Source: Tenodera sinensis
Lineage: Eukaryota; Arthropoda; Insecta; Mantodea; Mantidae
DNA: 64,000 nucleotides
Reading direction: 5' to 3'
Assembly: GCA_030765045.1 (NCBI GenBank)
Contig: CM060963.1
Location: 71,164,617-71,228,616 of the forward strand
Within the stretch, counting starts at the first letter, position 1, and every line of letters starts with the position of its first letter. A program made the position numbers and the translations under genes. A model generated the notes under the pieces. That model was not told where the DNA came from, did not search any database, and was given only the letters and a program-made list of their open reading frames with translations. Shown one piece after another: positions 34,912-46,049 of the stretch.

Positions 34912-35620
34912 TCTCTAGGAGGGACAAGTATTGTATTCGACCCAAAATTTTGATGTTGAGATTTCACTGGAAATATAGGTTTTGAGGTCCCCTGAATCCA
35001 AAAACAGCACTATTAGAAACAAGTCTGTGTATGTCTTTGTGTCTGCCTGTGAACAGCAGAACTCAAAAACAGAAAGTCCGATAAAAACCAAAGTTGGTAT
35101 TTAAGTTTAATATCTTTCAAGGATGCAACACAAAGCTTTTAAAGAACATTCCTTCACCATAAACAACCCTTTACATGGAAAATGTTTTGAAAATTTGGAA
35201 AAGTTTTTGAAAATTTCAAAAAGTTTATGGCAAATGAAATGTATATTTTGAATTTTCTACCTATAGCCCATATAGTTTTTTTGTGGAGTGAACCATTTTG
35301 GAGATATTTCTTGCTATTTGAGTGAATTTTGCAATTCTTAAAGCTTTTCTCAAACAGAAGGCCATTATTCACTTTTTTATCCCTTGGCTGTGCAAAGAGA
35401 GTGGAATTTCAAAGCTTTAAAAGATTTGTCTGTCACTCAAAGCCTACTGTATTCCCACATTCCCCTTGCACCTACAAGAAAATTACCAATATGATAATCT
35501 CTACAAATGTTTATCTTGACAAGCATGAAGATAGAGGGATAAGAGTTTGTAAGAACAGTTAGTACAAGAGTAGAGAAAGTCATTGAGTGCAACACATCAG
35601 CTTTTTTCACTAGATGGGAT
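34912..35620. repeat. Interspersed repeat R, uninterrupted copy
   Basis: Homologous to the repeat split by retrotransposon 1, and so shows what that site looked like before insertion. ACTTTCTCTA near the start and TAGAGAAAGT near the end are inverted. No coding capacity. Confidence 0.8.
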
Positions 35621-35975
35621 AACTAGGATGACATGAATTAATGCATGCTCATTATAGCTTATAAACAGTAAACTTCAGAATAAAATGTTTAGTGATTCAT
35701 TAGGTGATTCATTATACTATTCAATAATGAATTTATATTTTGACCTGTAACTATTTAAAACTTATGTCTGTTAGCTTTGTGGTATACATTACAAAGTGTT
35801 GCTAAATGGAACTGCAAGTATTTGGTGATTTTAAAGCTAATGTTCCTCTATAGCATTTTGATTTATGGTTTTAACACTTGTTATAGAATGAAGTCTATTC
35901 ACGCAGAGAGTGCTTAGATACAGTATGGTTACAAAGAGTGCTTAAGAAACCTTTCCCATTTTTGTTTTATTACAG

Positions 35976-36142
35976 ATCACGGCCTGTAGTGAACCTTGGT
36001 GCTACAGTAGAATTTGGTGCAGAATCAAAACAACTGAGTTTGGAAGATAAAAGTTGCAGTCTTATAGATGGCACTGCTGTTCCCTGCACAGATCTAGTTG
36101 CATGTTTTGAATACAGTGGAATTGGTGTTGAGAGGAGGCTTG
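35976..36142 (+). CDS. if: Integrin alpha exon G (start of thigh domain)
   Basis: The exon enters in phase 2 after TTATTACAG and leaves in phase 1 at GTAATA. It begins SRPVVNLGATVEFG, the standard RARPV transition from propeller to thigh domain, and contains paired cysteines around SCSLIDGTAVPCTDLVACF as expected for the thigh. The upstream intron holds the uninterrupted copy of the repeat that was split by retrotransposon 1. Confidence 0.93.
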
Positions 36143-37069
36143 GTAATACACTAATACTGTTTTTATAATATAATTTATAATATGTTCTGAACATTTTCAT
36201 CTTGTGGGATGGCTTACAAAGCCTCTAATTTAAGTGCCTAAGTGTGTTTTTTTTTTAAAATATAGATTACCTATTTATGACCGTTACAATAATAATTTAT
36301 TCTTATTTTTATTTAAACTAAACTTAATCTAACATTTGTCTGTAAAGTACAATATAGGTTGTGATGAAACTTCTGAATGCAATAGCTGTAATTACTGTGA
36401 GCTTAGTTGTCATTTATCGTCTTAATCTCAGTTGGATTGAGCTTAACACATGCTTCTAAAGTAATCCCAGATGGGTATTTAAATACCTGTAAGTCATAGA
36501 GGCAGATGATAATATATATCCTTAAATATAAAATATTCCTAAAATATAAATATTCTTAAAATGTTATGATAAACTTTGAAGTTTAGCAATAGTTTTTAAT
36601 CTTGCTTACAGTTATGTGTAGTTGTCATTTATCAATATCAAGAGTGCAAGAGTGGCTCTACATTTATACATTACTCATATGCGTAACATTATGACAGCTC
36701 AGTAGTATAATTTCAAATGTTTATATTGCTCGTCTTGAAATGTATCATATGAAAATAAACTATTTGTTGCTGTAGTATGGTTTTTAATTGTAGAATTTTT
36801 GTAATATGTTTGTATGATTCTTTACTTACTTATTTAATCTGGCCCTGCATTGAGACACAACTTGTAGCAATTTTCAAAGAGATGTTTGTAGGTCTTAGCG
36901 TAGCTTCAATTGTCAAGCTGTAAGACTCCTTCCCATTTGATCTTCAAAGGGTCGTGGTAGCAGATCAATGTAAAGTTTATTAATAATTTGCCTTTTTAAA
37001 TTTGTTGTAACAAGCTTTGTTCTTTAGAAACCCTTCACACTTAAACATCAACGAACATTATTATATATT
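36143..37069. other. Intron G-H, first part
   Basis: AT-rich sequence, nothing recognised. Confidence 0.4.
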
Positions 37070-37190
37070 ATGCAAACAAGCTTATTGGTGGTGCTTATAA
37101 ACACACAAGCCATGTGTGGGCAATATTTGAGAGGTAGAATTGGAACCGAAAAATTTAAATCCCAGCTATGGCATTGAATTTTTTATTTCC
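37070..37190. repeat. SINE fragments in head-to-head arrangement
   Basis: 37075-37163 matches the body of the 40533 family (AACACACAAGCC, GTGTGGGCAA, GAGGTAGAA.TGGAAC). It is followed at once by AAATCCCAGCTATGGCATTG, which is the same family's tRNA-like part in the opposite direction. Confidence 0.6.
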
Positions 37191-38243
37191 TTTTCTATCT
37201 TTCAAATCAACATACATTATTTCAAATTTCTCATGCATTACTTATCTTACCTGTCACCTGTTTATATAACATATGAAGGGCAACCTCTCAATGCTTCCGT
37301 TTTGTATTTTATTCTGAGGTCTTAGAAAAGAAGCTGCTTCATTGCTTTAATTAATGCATAACATTGCCAGACATAAAGTAAGATATATTCCCTTGGTCCT
37401 CACATATCAATAGTACAGAGCTTGACATACCAATCAATTATCCAATTGAGTATGGAAAAGGCTGGTTGATTCTGACTCATCTTTTTGGTTAATATATCAA
37501 TATCTGATAAAGCTTAATATTACTAATGTTCTCAAAGAGAAAGAGAGAGTTTACAAAGTAATATGGAGATTTATGATGTGATCACATTAATACTTAAAAT
37601 ATGACACTGGTTAAATTTTCAGAAATGGATTCGTTATTTAGAGATGGGAAGGAAAAAAAGCTATTGCAGAACAATTCTGAAAATTAGTCATTGCTGAGCT
37701 ATTCAACCTTTTATTCAAGATGATATACTCCAGCAAGTCTTAATAACTGGAATTAAAAATGAGAGAATTGTTACATTGATTAAAAAAATAATCATGATGC
37801 AGATATATTTATCACACACTTGTTCTACAGCATCAATCATAGTAGGCACTTTTGATTAGAACATGTCAACACAGCATGCTAATAATCAGAAAATGGTAGA
37901 ACTGCATGGTTTCGTTATGCCATTTTCCTATCTGAATAGATAGATATCAGACATGGTGGGCATATGATAGTCTGACAATTCCAAAATAAAACACATTTGG
38001 CACAATATTATGCTTTCTGTGTGAACAACTCATTCGTGAAATTTTGCCCAGAAGTTTCATTACATCCAGTATATAAGTGTCAGTTATGTTCTGTATAAAA
38101 ACTATAGTCAAAATGTTTCATTTTAAATTTTACTTATCCTTAATTTTAAACTTCCTTGAAAGAAGGAAGTATTAATTTTACTATAGAAAATAAAAAGTAG
38201 CTTTACTGCAGTTTATGAATCTAATTAATACCTTTTTCCACAG
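37191..38243. other. Intron G-H, second part
   Basis: AT-rich sequence with no recognised feature before the exon H acceptor. Confidence 0.4.
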
Positions 38244-38392
38244 ATTTTGAAATACAGTTTATGCTGGATGCTAAGAAATCAAAGAGCCCTCGAATGTTTT
38301 TCCTAACAGATGAGGGAAAAAATGTGAAAAACTATACTCTTCGACTAGAAAAAGAGGTGCAGCTTTGCAAAAATTACAAGGTTTACATTAAG
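38244..38392 (+). CDS. if: Integrin alpha exon H (thigh domain)
   Basis: The 149-nt exon lies between TTCCACAG and GTAACA (phase 1 in, phase 0 out). It encodes DFEIQFMLDAKKSKSPRMFF and continues to VQLCKNYKVYIK. The F.IQ..LD..K....R.FFL pattern and the late Cys are typical of the thigh beta-sandwich in integrin alpha chains. Confidence 0.9.
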
Positions 38393-40532
38393 GTAACATC
38401 TCTTTTATTTTCCTACATTTTCCTTTACTGTCCCTAACCTAAATAGTTTATTCCTGGGTATACAAACTATAGCCGACATAAAATTTAATGGTGGGTGGCA
38501 GCAGAAGCAAAATCCAATCAGAGGCTTGCGGTGTTGCAAGGTTGAACACACTGTTAAATCACACTATAAAGACAGTGGTATAAATATCATTTTTGCAATA
38601 CTTGATACATAAATTAATCATTGTTAACACATACAGGGGATATGCAAATAATGTGAACACCTGTACTTACTTTAGAATGGTTTTTACTCAGGGGTCTCCG
38701 TCTAGGGGATATGTGAATGGCAACCACAAGGTACCCAAGCTGAGCAGAACATTACTTCCACTTACTGGTGTTTTGCTCCTCACTGTAACTTTTCTATCTG
38801 ACCTTACCTTGGTCATCTCTTGTTCTTTTCCGACCCCGATGCTATTAGGGTTACTGAGGGCTAGGGAGTCTTTATTTTTCCAACCTCTCCATTTCTCTAA
38901 TTTCTCTATAAAACCTTAACCCCTAACATGCTGACCTGTCATGGCATGTAATAGGTCCTCTGATTGGTAATCAGAGGATATGGTCGGTGAATTTATTTTG
39001 ATAATTCTCCCGGTCAGGTTGGTGAGACCTGTAAACCAACGACAGGTGTGGTCCTCCAGACATTCTGGGGGTTGTGAGAGAGCGATGTGACTGCCAAAAC
39101 ATAAAAATATGGTGCTCTCTAAAAAGCGGTTACTATTACTGTTATTGCTCTCTCCAATGTGAAAAATATTTGAGAGCAAGAGGATTAATGACTTCATTGT
39201 CAAAAATCCAGCGTCAGCTAACAACAACATTAAGGTTGGTTCAAGTTTGTGTTTTGTTTTTCTTAACCTTTACAGTAGGCAGGTAATAGGCACTACAAGA
39301 AGTTCGCTACACTAATAATAACCACTGAAGTAGGCACAATCGTTCATTCATTTACCACTTAAAAACACATTTGATAAGGCAGAATAGTATAGAAATATTA
39401 AATATTCCATATATCACATATGCATTTTACAAGTTTCACTATTCTCTTAATGGAAAGTGAACTGTAAATGTTATTGCTTTAAATTTACACTCTTCAGTTA
39501 CTCTGTATTTTTTAAGATAGGAGTTAGCAAATTGATCATTGCAGAATTGTGACATCATGGAATGCAACCCTGCATGCATATACATGATTCAAACAAGGAG
39601 ATTTTGGAAGCTGCAGTGGTAGAATAAGAACTTCTCTAGCGCACGTTTGATTTTATATACATTTATTACATATATACAGACTGAGAAGGCTTTAATATTA
39701 AATTTTTCATCTTATTCTTCACTTTGTCTAGAGCTTTACAGTTTCACATATATTTAGCATTAATTCACAAGTAGGTACTGATGTCAACAGAGCATGTAGG
39801 GTTTTAGCTGTCAATTGTGATCTTCTTTAGATTTCACAATCTTCAGTTCAGGCAAAAAATTGCTCGCACACATGTTAAGCTAAACATAGTACTAACATAT
39901 ATAGCATATTGCTGAAGACAGAAATGTTGACATATCCAATAGTCTAAATAAATCTAAACCAGCCTTATTTTGTAATTGTGATTTCAAAATTTGTTTGTCT
40001 GTAAATTCATAACCTCAATTCATAATTGTGGTTTTACTGGATAAATGTCCATGTGGAAGGATTTGCAAAAAGTTGAAAATCATGGTGCATTGCTTTGAGA
40101 TCATAAAATCTTGTATTAAGATTATTTTAACTTCACTAACAAACCTACATAATTATGTAGGAAGGTTCCTTTGCATTTTTGCAGTCTCAGAACAGCCATG
40201 TCATATCGATGCAATTTACACCGCTACTTGTTTATCTTTAAATGCATGTGTTTTGAAGGAGTAAGGGTGAAACAGGGTGAAGAATTACTTTGCCCCTTAC
40301 TATAGTATTATGTCATATCAGCCAGTGGAGATTGACAACCCCTGTTTTAAGATATCGTCAGTTTTTAAGTAATTTCTCTCTTGAATGTTTTAACACTCCC
40401 ATGCTGGTGTGTTATTATTGAGTCAGTTACGTATTATTTTTAAATGGGTTTTTGTTGCATTTTCAATGAAACAAGTCTAGTCTTTTTAGATGGGTAGTAT
40501 ACTTTCATCCATGTGGGAAGTAGAAAAAGTTT
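38393..40532. other. Intron H-I, first part
   Basis: Mostly AT-rich. From about 38690 to 39075 the base composition is clearly more GC-rich than around it and the sequence reads like an old retroelement piece, but there is no protein motif and no second copy in the window, so it is left unclassified. Confidence 0.4.
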
Positions 40533-40560
40533 GAGGTAGAACTGGAACTTAAAAATTCAA

Positions 40561-40632
40561 TGCCACAACTGGGATTTGAACCACAGACCTTCCGCTTGCC
40601 GGGCGGACGCTCTACCACTGAGCTATTGTGAC
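40561..40632 (-). repeat. tRNA-like head of SINE unit 1
   Basis: 72 bases folding into a cloverleaf-like form. The acceptor, D and anticodon stems pair well, and the anticodon position reads GGC. The T stem has mismatches and base 33 is C instead of T, so this is a SINE head, not a working tRNA. The same sequence is at 40886-40957 (minus) and 41306-41377 (plus). Confidence 0.8.
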
Positions 40633-41305
40633 AAACTGCCAGAATGACATTAAATTCTCAAGCCAGTTCGTATTTCTCCTGGTAAACCACAAAGGCAGTC
40701 TCACATCAGAAACAATTACCCCAATGGTGACTTACTATTGCAAGTACTTTATATCCCAGGATTAAATAACCTTCACATGGTAATTATTATTTATTTATGC
40801 CAACAAACTTACTGTTGGTGTTTTTAAACACACAAGCCGTGTGTGGGCAAAGTTTAAGAGGTAGAACTGGAACTTAAAAATTCAATGCCACAACTGGGAT
40901 TTGAACCACAGACCTTCCGCTTGCCGGGCGGACGCTCTACCACTGAGCTATTGTGACAAACTGCCAGAATGACATTAAATTCTCAAGCCAGTTCGTATTT
41001 CTCCTGGTAAACCACAAAGGCAGTCTCACATCAGAAACAATTACCCCAATGGTGACTTACTATTGCAAGTACTTTATATCCCAGGATTAAATAACCTTCA
41101 CATGGTAATTATTATTTATTTATGCCAACAAACTTACTGTTGGTGTTTTTAAACACACAAGCCGTGTGTGGGCAAAGTTTAAGAGGTAGAACTGGAACTT
41201 AAAAATTCAATGCCACAACTGGGATTTGAACCACAGACCTTCCGCTTGTGGTTTACCAGGAGAAATACGAACTGGCTTGAGAATTTAATGTCATTCTGGC
41301 AGTTT

Positions 41306-41377
41306 GTCACAATAGCTCAGTGGTAGAGCGTCCGCCCGGCAAGCGGAAGGTCTGTGGTTCAAATCCCAGTTGTGGCA
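41306..41377 (+). repeat. tRNA-like head of the inverted SINE unit
   Basis: Same 72-base tRNA-like sequence as at 40561-40632 but on the plus strand, with TAGCTCAGTGGTAGAGCG as A box and GGTTCAAATCC as B box. Confidence 0.8.
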
Positions 41378-41477
41378 TTGAATTTTTAAGTTCCAGTTCT
41401 ACCTCTTAAACTTTGCCCACACACGGCTTGTGTGTTTAAAAACACCAACAGTAAGTTTGTTGGCATAAATAAATAAT

Positions 41478-42125
41478 AGAAAAAGTTATTGTATTAATGA
41501 GGAATCTGCACTGTATATATTCAAAATGGTTTCTGAATGATTATCATTTCAATTTTAAGCTAATTGAGTTGTTTATCAAAATTCCTATTACCTACGAATA
41601 AATAAGCAAAACAAACTAAACAAATGTCTATGATTTGTAAGTAATTATTATGATGTGCATGTGTGTGCATGTTAGTAATTACATTCTGTTCTTTCATATC
41701 TTGAATGTCATATTTACTATCAAATGTCATTCTCTATATTTTACTGTTATTGACCTGTCCAATGTTGACTTAGTGCTGTACAAATGATTTACTAGATAAA
41801 CAAATAGGCTAAAGTATTGTTTAAACTGTAATTTCTGAAAAGTCAATCTCTGCGACCAAGCAAATTACCCGTTTTGTGAGGAACCTTCTGTGCTATAACT
41901 TAAATGTTGAACATGTTGATAATATAGTGATGATGTGGATACAACACCTGACATAGGCCTCATCTGAATGCTCTAAGAAACTTTAAGCAGAAATGTAAAA
42001 ATACTTCATTTTTTTTTAAATTATATGTATAAATTGCTTAAAATAATTAAATAGTGAAAGTAGATCAATAAAAAATGTCCTGTATTATTTAAATTAGTTA
42101 CAAAGAAAGAGTCATAAACTTAGTA
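41478..42125. other. Intron H-I, unassigned part
   Basis: AT-rich sequence, no feature recognised. Confidence 0.4.
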
Positions 42126-42701
42126 CAGTAGAACCCTGCTAACCCAAATTAATTAGGGGTGTGGTCTGTTCAGATTCAATGTTTAGATTATCCAAAAAAT
42201 GAAAAAAAAATGTGTATAAATTCAGCTATAGGATTAACAACCACAAAGTAATATAGCATAGTGATGTGAGGATGTGACAATGTACAGAACCCTGCTGCCA
42301 CAACAAATCATATGATGTTCATGTGATGCTGGCGTAACATTGCATGTTCAAGCAGGTTTAGTTCTTTACAGCAGAAGAAGATTACCAATTTTGCAAGTTA
42401 AGTGAAAATGACTGCTTCACAAACATGTGATAGTTACCAGTATGGTTCCTAAGTAAATGTGAAAATATTTAAGTGACTAAATATATTATGAACAGGCACA
42501 TTGCCCATTGCAGAGTTCAGCAAAACACTTCACACAATAAACATTTTGTTCCGTTGTGCCTAGTTTCAATAATGAGTTTGTCAGTTCTATAATAATACTT
42601 TCTCTGTACTACAAGTAAGCTTGTTTTTTAAATTATGGATTTTGTGTATGGATTATCCAGAATTTCAGACTTGCAGGGTTTGGATTAACAGGGTTCTACT
42701 G
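42126..42701. mobile_element. Non-autonomous Tigger/pogo-like element
   Basis: 576 bp with inverted ends CAGTAGAACCCTG (42126 onward) and the complement ending at 42701, flanked by TA on both sides (42124-42125 and 42702-42703). Internal blocks match the larger element at 32855-33755. No transposase frame remains. Confidence 0.85.
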
Positions 42702-43002
42702 TAGATACATTTTTAACTTTGTTGAGATAGGCCATTTGATTTTCCCTTAAGCTTAAGCTTGTTCTATAAGCTTTTATACTCAAGCTGATTTCTGTCAATG
42801 CTGTAATTGCCAGAAATGTATTCATACTTTAGATAAAAAGAACAGAATGAAAGAAAAAGAAAATATGAGTACATAACGTCAACATTTTGCATGCGCATAT
42901 ATGCACAGATTTGTTAAATATTTGTTCTACAGTTTGCTAAACTCCTACTGATGCCAAAACAGAATGTCAAGATGGAACTAAGTTACATATTCATTGTTAC
43001 AG

Positions 43003-43229
43003 AATGGCATAAGAGATAAATTGACAGCACTAGAAGCGGAAATGCGATACAGTCTGCGCACTGCTTCAGGTGGAAGCACTTCAACTGGAGGAAGAAGAAG
43101 GGTTACACGTTCTCTTACCCCTGTTCTAGACCAAAGCAAAGAACTGTTACGTCATGATTCCATAAGTATTCAGAAGAACTGTGGCAGGGATAACATCTGC
43201 ATACCTGATCTTCGACTCACAGTATCTCC
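43003..43229 (+). CDS. if: Integrin alpha exon I (thigh to calf-1)
   Basis: The exon follows TGTTACAG and ends at GTAAGT (phase 0 in, phase 2 out). It starts NGIRDKLTALEAEMRYSLRT, the usual RDKLTPI..E..Y wording. It carries an unusual Gly/Ser/Thr/Arg-rich linker (SGGSTSTGGRRRVTR) and ends with NCGRDNICIPDLRLTVSP, the calf-1 signature of integrin alpha chains. The next intron contains LTR retrotransposon 2 on the opposite strand. Confidence 0.95.
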
Positions 43230-44495
43230 GTAAGTTAAATCTTTCTACATTCTTGTTATACATGTACAGTATTTAAGTGGTATTTTTTTTCCTCCAGAAA
43301 AGTGTTTCACATCCTATACTCTATTTGGATATATCAGAAAATATATCAATGGCTTCTCATAGATTTTGAAACTCTTCTAAACGTGTACTGGCTTGAAAGG
43401 TAAACAAATTATGCAAGGAGCTCATAGTCTCTATGTTTAACAAAACTTTTTATTCTCATCTAGTATAATGTTTCTCGCACTGCAATCCATCATTAATTTC
43501 ACTGTTTTCACTTCAGAAATTTTTGAAAAGTTCTCAGGTATTTTAATCCACTGGCACCATATTTAAATACTCTGATGGCTTCCTTAGAAACCTGATTTAA
43601 ATCTTTGTGCAGCTGTGCGAGTGACTTTTAAAATTTAAAAGACCATATAAAAATCAACCAGTATTATTTTTATCATGAAATTTAATATACATAACACTGG
43701 AAGAACTGGTTCACCAGTTTCTATGGCCTTGTGTGTTTCTTTGGTGTAGTAGATCTCAAAACAGTTCTCCAAATGAAGGAAGATGCGACTCTTTGAAATG
43801 TCAAGTATTTTTGCACTCTTTTTCCCAATAAAATGCACTTTTGTAACAAATTTTTCTGTCTGTGAGTGGAATGTGCATATTTTAGCTTGCAGCCTAAGGG
43901 GGTATCTCCAGTTGATGGTCAACCCTTAACCTTTTACTCTGGCAGTGTTAAACTTTGGAGCAGCTGATGAGATATTGATTTAAAATCTGTGTAACTCTCT
44001 TTTTCTTGACATGTCAGCTGTGCGTTGCATTGCATTGAATTGTAGAAAAGAAAGCTGTTGTCTGATCTTACAGATCAACACCTTTCATTCTAGTACTCAA
44101 CAACACACTTTGGATTCTTTACCTCCTCTATGGGTGTCATCCTTCTCAGCTATCTGTTGCTGTAATGTCATGTTTTTTGTCAATGACTAATAAACATCTT
44201 TGTTATTCCTCCAGAATAGCTAATTCTTTGCAGACTATCATGCTGCATTTCAGTTTATTATGAGTGGTATCAGGCAGCATATCCTTCCAATTTCCTGCCA
44301 CAGTACCAACAGCATTGATTTTTCTGTACATTAATCCACTAAAGAGATCCGGGACCCTTTGAATGCTGCCTTAGTATGCACATTTTTCTTCCATTAGAAA
44401 TAAAGCACATTACATCAGTCATTAGATTCACATGGAGTTAAAAATGTAATTCAAATATCTAGAAATCAATGTTACTTTGTACTTGATATGTCATT
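43230..44495. other. Intron I-J, left of element 2
   Basis: Unassigned intron. The 95-codon minus-strand frame at 43635-43922 has no known signature and is probably chance. Confidence 0.4.
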
Positions 44496-44499
44496 GTTT

Positions 44500-45276
44500 T
44501 GAAGCTGTAAAATCGTTGTGTCCTAGTTATTGGATCGCCATTTGAAGCTGAAGTCGTTGGTGACGTGACGTTGCCCTTAGATGTAGCTCGCCTCGGCTAG
44601 TTCTGCATAAGATCTCTTTATCTCGGGTTTGCGTAAGTGTAATGGACAACCCAAGAACAACTTTGCATATCATTTATTTCAAATATTTTCGGGAGATATG
44701 CCGATTCTATTTGTATTTGTAGAGGCATCGCGCTCACATCCGCGCAGCGCGACCTCCCGTACTTGTCTCTCGTTGAGTACTGCCCCGACGCTTTCTCTTA
44801 CCCACGCTAAGAAGCCGTTCGCTTCCCATTTGAATGTCATGACGTCATCCAAGAAAGCCTCGTATCCAAAATGCTATTTCCTTTTCCCGCAATTTAGAAA
44901 TGTCCCTTTCTATTATAACATGTTCTTTTATGAATTTCGAATATATAATTACCTTTTTAGGATTAAACGATGTTTACTTTATATTTTTATTAAATATATC
45001 GCGCGACTTTTAAGGTTTGTAGAACTGACTTTCGAACGTGTATTTAAACTATGTGGTATGACGTCATGACTCGTTAATTTCAAACCAATAATGCGTTTAT
45101 CTTACAACTTTAACGACTATTATTTACTCATATCTTGCTCACCTTACAACACTTCCGGCTCTATTATCTATTTATGTTATTACTTAACACTTATCGCAAA
45201 TCTCATATCCGGCAATTAAATTAAAACGTGTCTTTTTCAAAAGCCCATTCGATCGGAAATCTAAATTTCGGTATCA
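44500..45276 (-). repeat. 3' LTR of element 2
   Basis: 777 bp. On the minus strand it starts TGATACCGAAATTTAG at 45276 and ends AGCTTCA at 44500. TGACGTCA palindromes lie at 44840-44847 and 45059-45066. The G-rich AAATGGGGGCATT next to it, at 45277-45289 on the minus strand, fits a polypurine tract. Confidence 0.95.
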
Positions 45277-45289
45277 AATGCCCCCATTT

Positions 45290-46049
45290 ATATTATTTTA
45301 TTATTTCATAATAAAATAATGTAAATGTCTTGCCCGAAAGAAAAAATTAAAAATTACTCCTGTATTTTGAATAATCGGCAACACTCCCATTATATACAAT
45401 TTTCAATTACACTGTTTTTGAAATTGGTTATTAACACATTTTCTCATTAATCTTTTTAACATGACAAACAATTATACACTTGACTTAACATTAATCCTTA
45501 AATACTAATTACAATATGTTATGGTTTCTTCTGTGAAGCTTTTATATAAAGGTTAAATTTCAAGAGTCTTTCTTTATACTTCCTTCTTTTAGTTCATGTT
45601 TGCTCACTTCGCTCTCACTATCACTTGCACTGTGATTTTTCACTTTTGTTATTGTAACACATATCTGTACTATATCCTTTAAGCACTAAAATGTACATAT
45701 ATTTATATAAATCCATTACACTCTTCAGACAAGTTCTTTCTTTGTCTTGCTGTGATAACTATCTATACATCTAAATATTTTAACAAATGTTTACAAAGTA
45801 AATATTCTGTTTTCTCTCTATGCGGAGATGAACAATTTAACAATCTTTCTGAAGCTGTTATTGTGAGCTCTATACAATATATTTTTAAGCTCTTTGTAGT
45901 AGATAGCAATTCACATTCTGCATTTTTCATGAATATGTAAGTACCTGACCAATATATGATTTTCAAGTAAGCTAACATTTACATTTTATCTCAAAGCTGA
46001 TTGGGCGCCAATAGACAAATGACACTTCCAATTTTTCTTTTACATTAAA
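45290..46049 (-). other. 3' noncoding region of element 2
   Basis: No envelope gene. A 71-codon frame (45763-45978) corresponds to that of element 1 but differs at six residues, so it is probably noncoding. Confidence 0.7.

Larger units (their letters stand above)
40533..41477. repeat. Tandem plus inverted array of a tRNA-derived SINE
   Basis: Two complete 325-bp units (40533-40857 and 40858-41182) look identical. A third starts at 41183, breaks off at 41247 and is joined directly to an inverted copy (41248-41477). Each unit carries a tRNA-like head with A and B boxes. The truncated third copy and the inverted copy form arms of about 138 bases with a loop of roughly 95. Confidence 0.9.

Noticed and set aside
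40561..40632. Possible functional tRNA genes in the SINE array
   Set aside because: T-stem mismatches, C at position 33, no terminator-bounded gene, and identical copies inside a larger repeat unit point to SINE heads.
43635..43922. 95-codon minus-strand frame in the intron I-J
   Set aside because: No known motif, intronic, and of a length expected by chance over this window.
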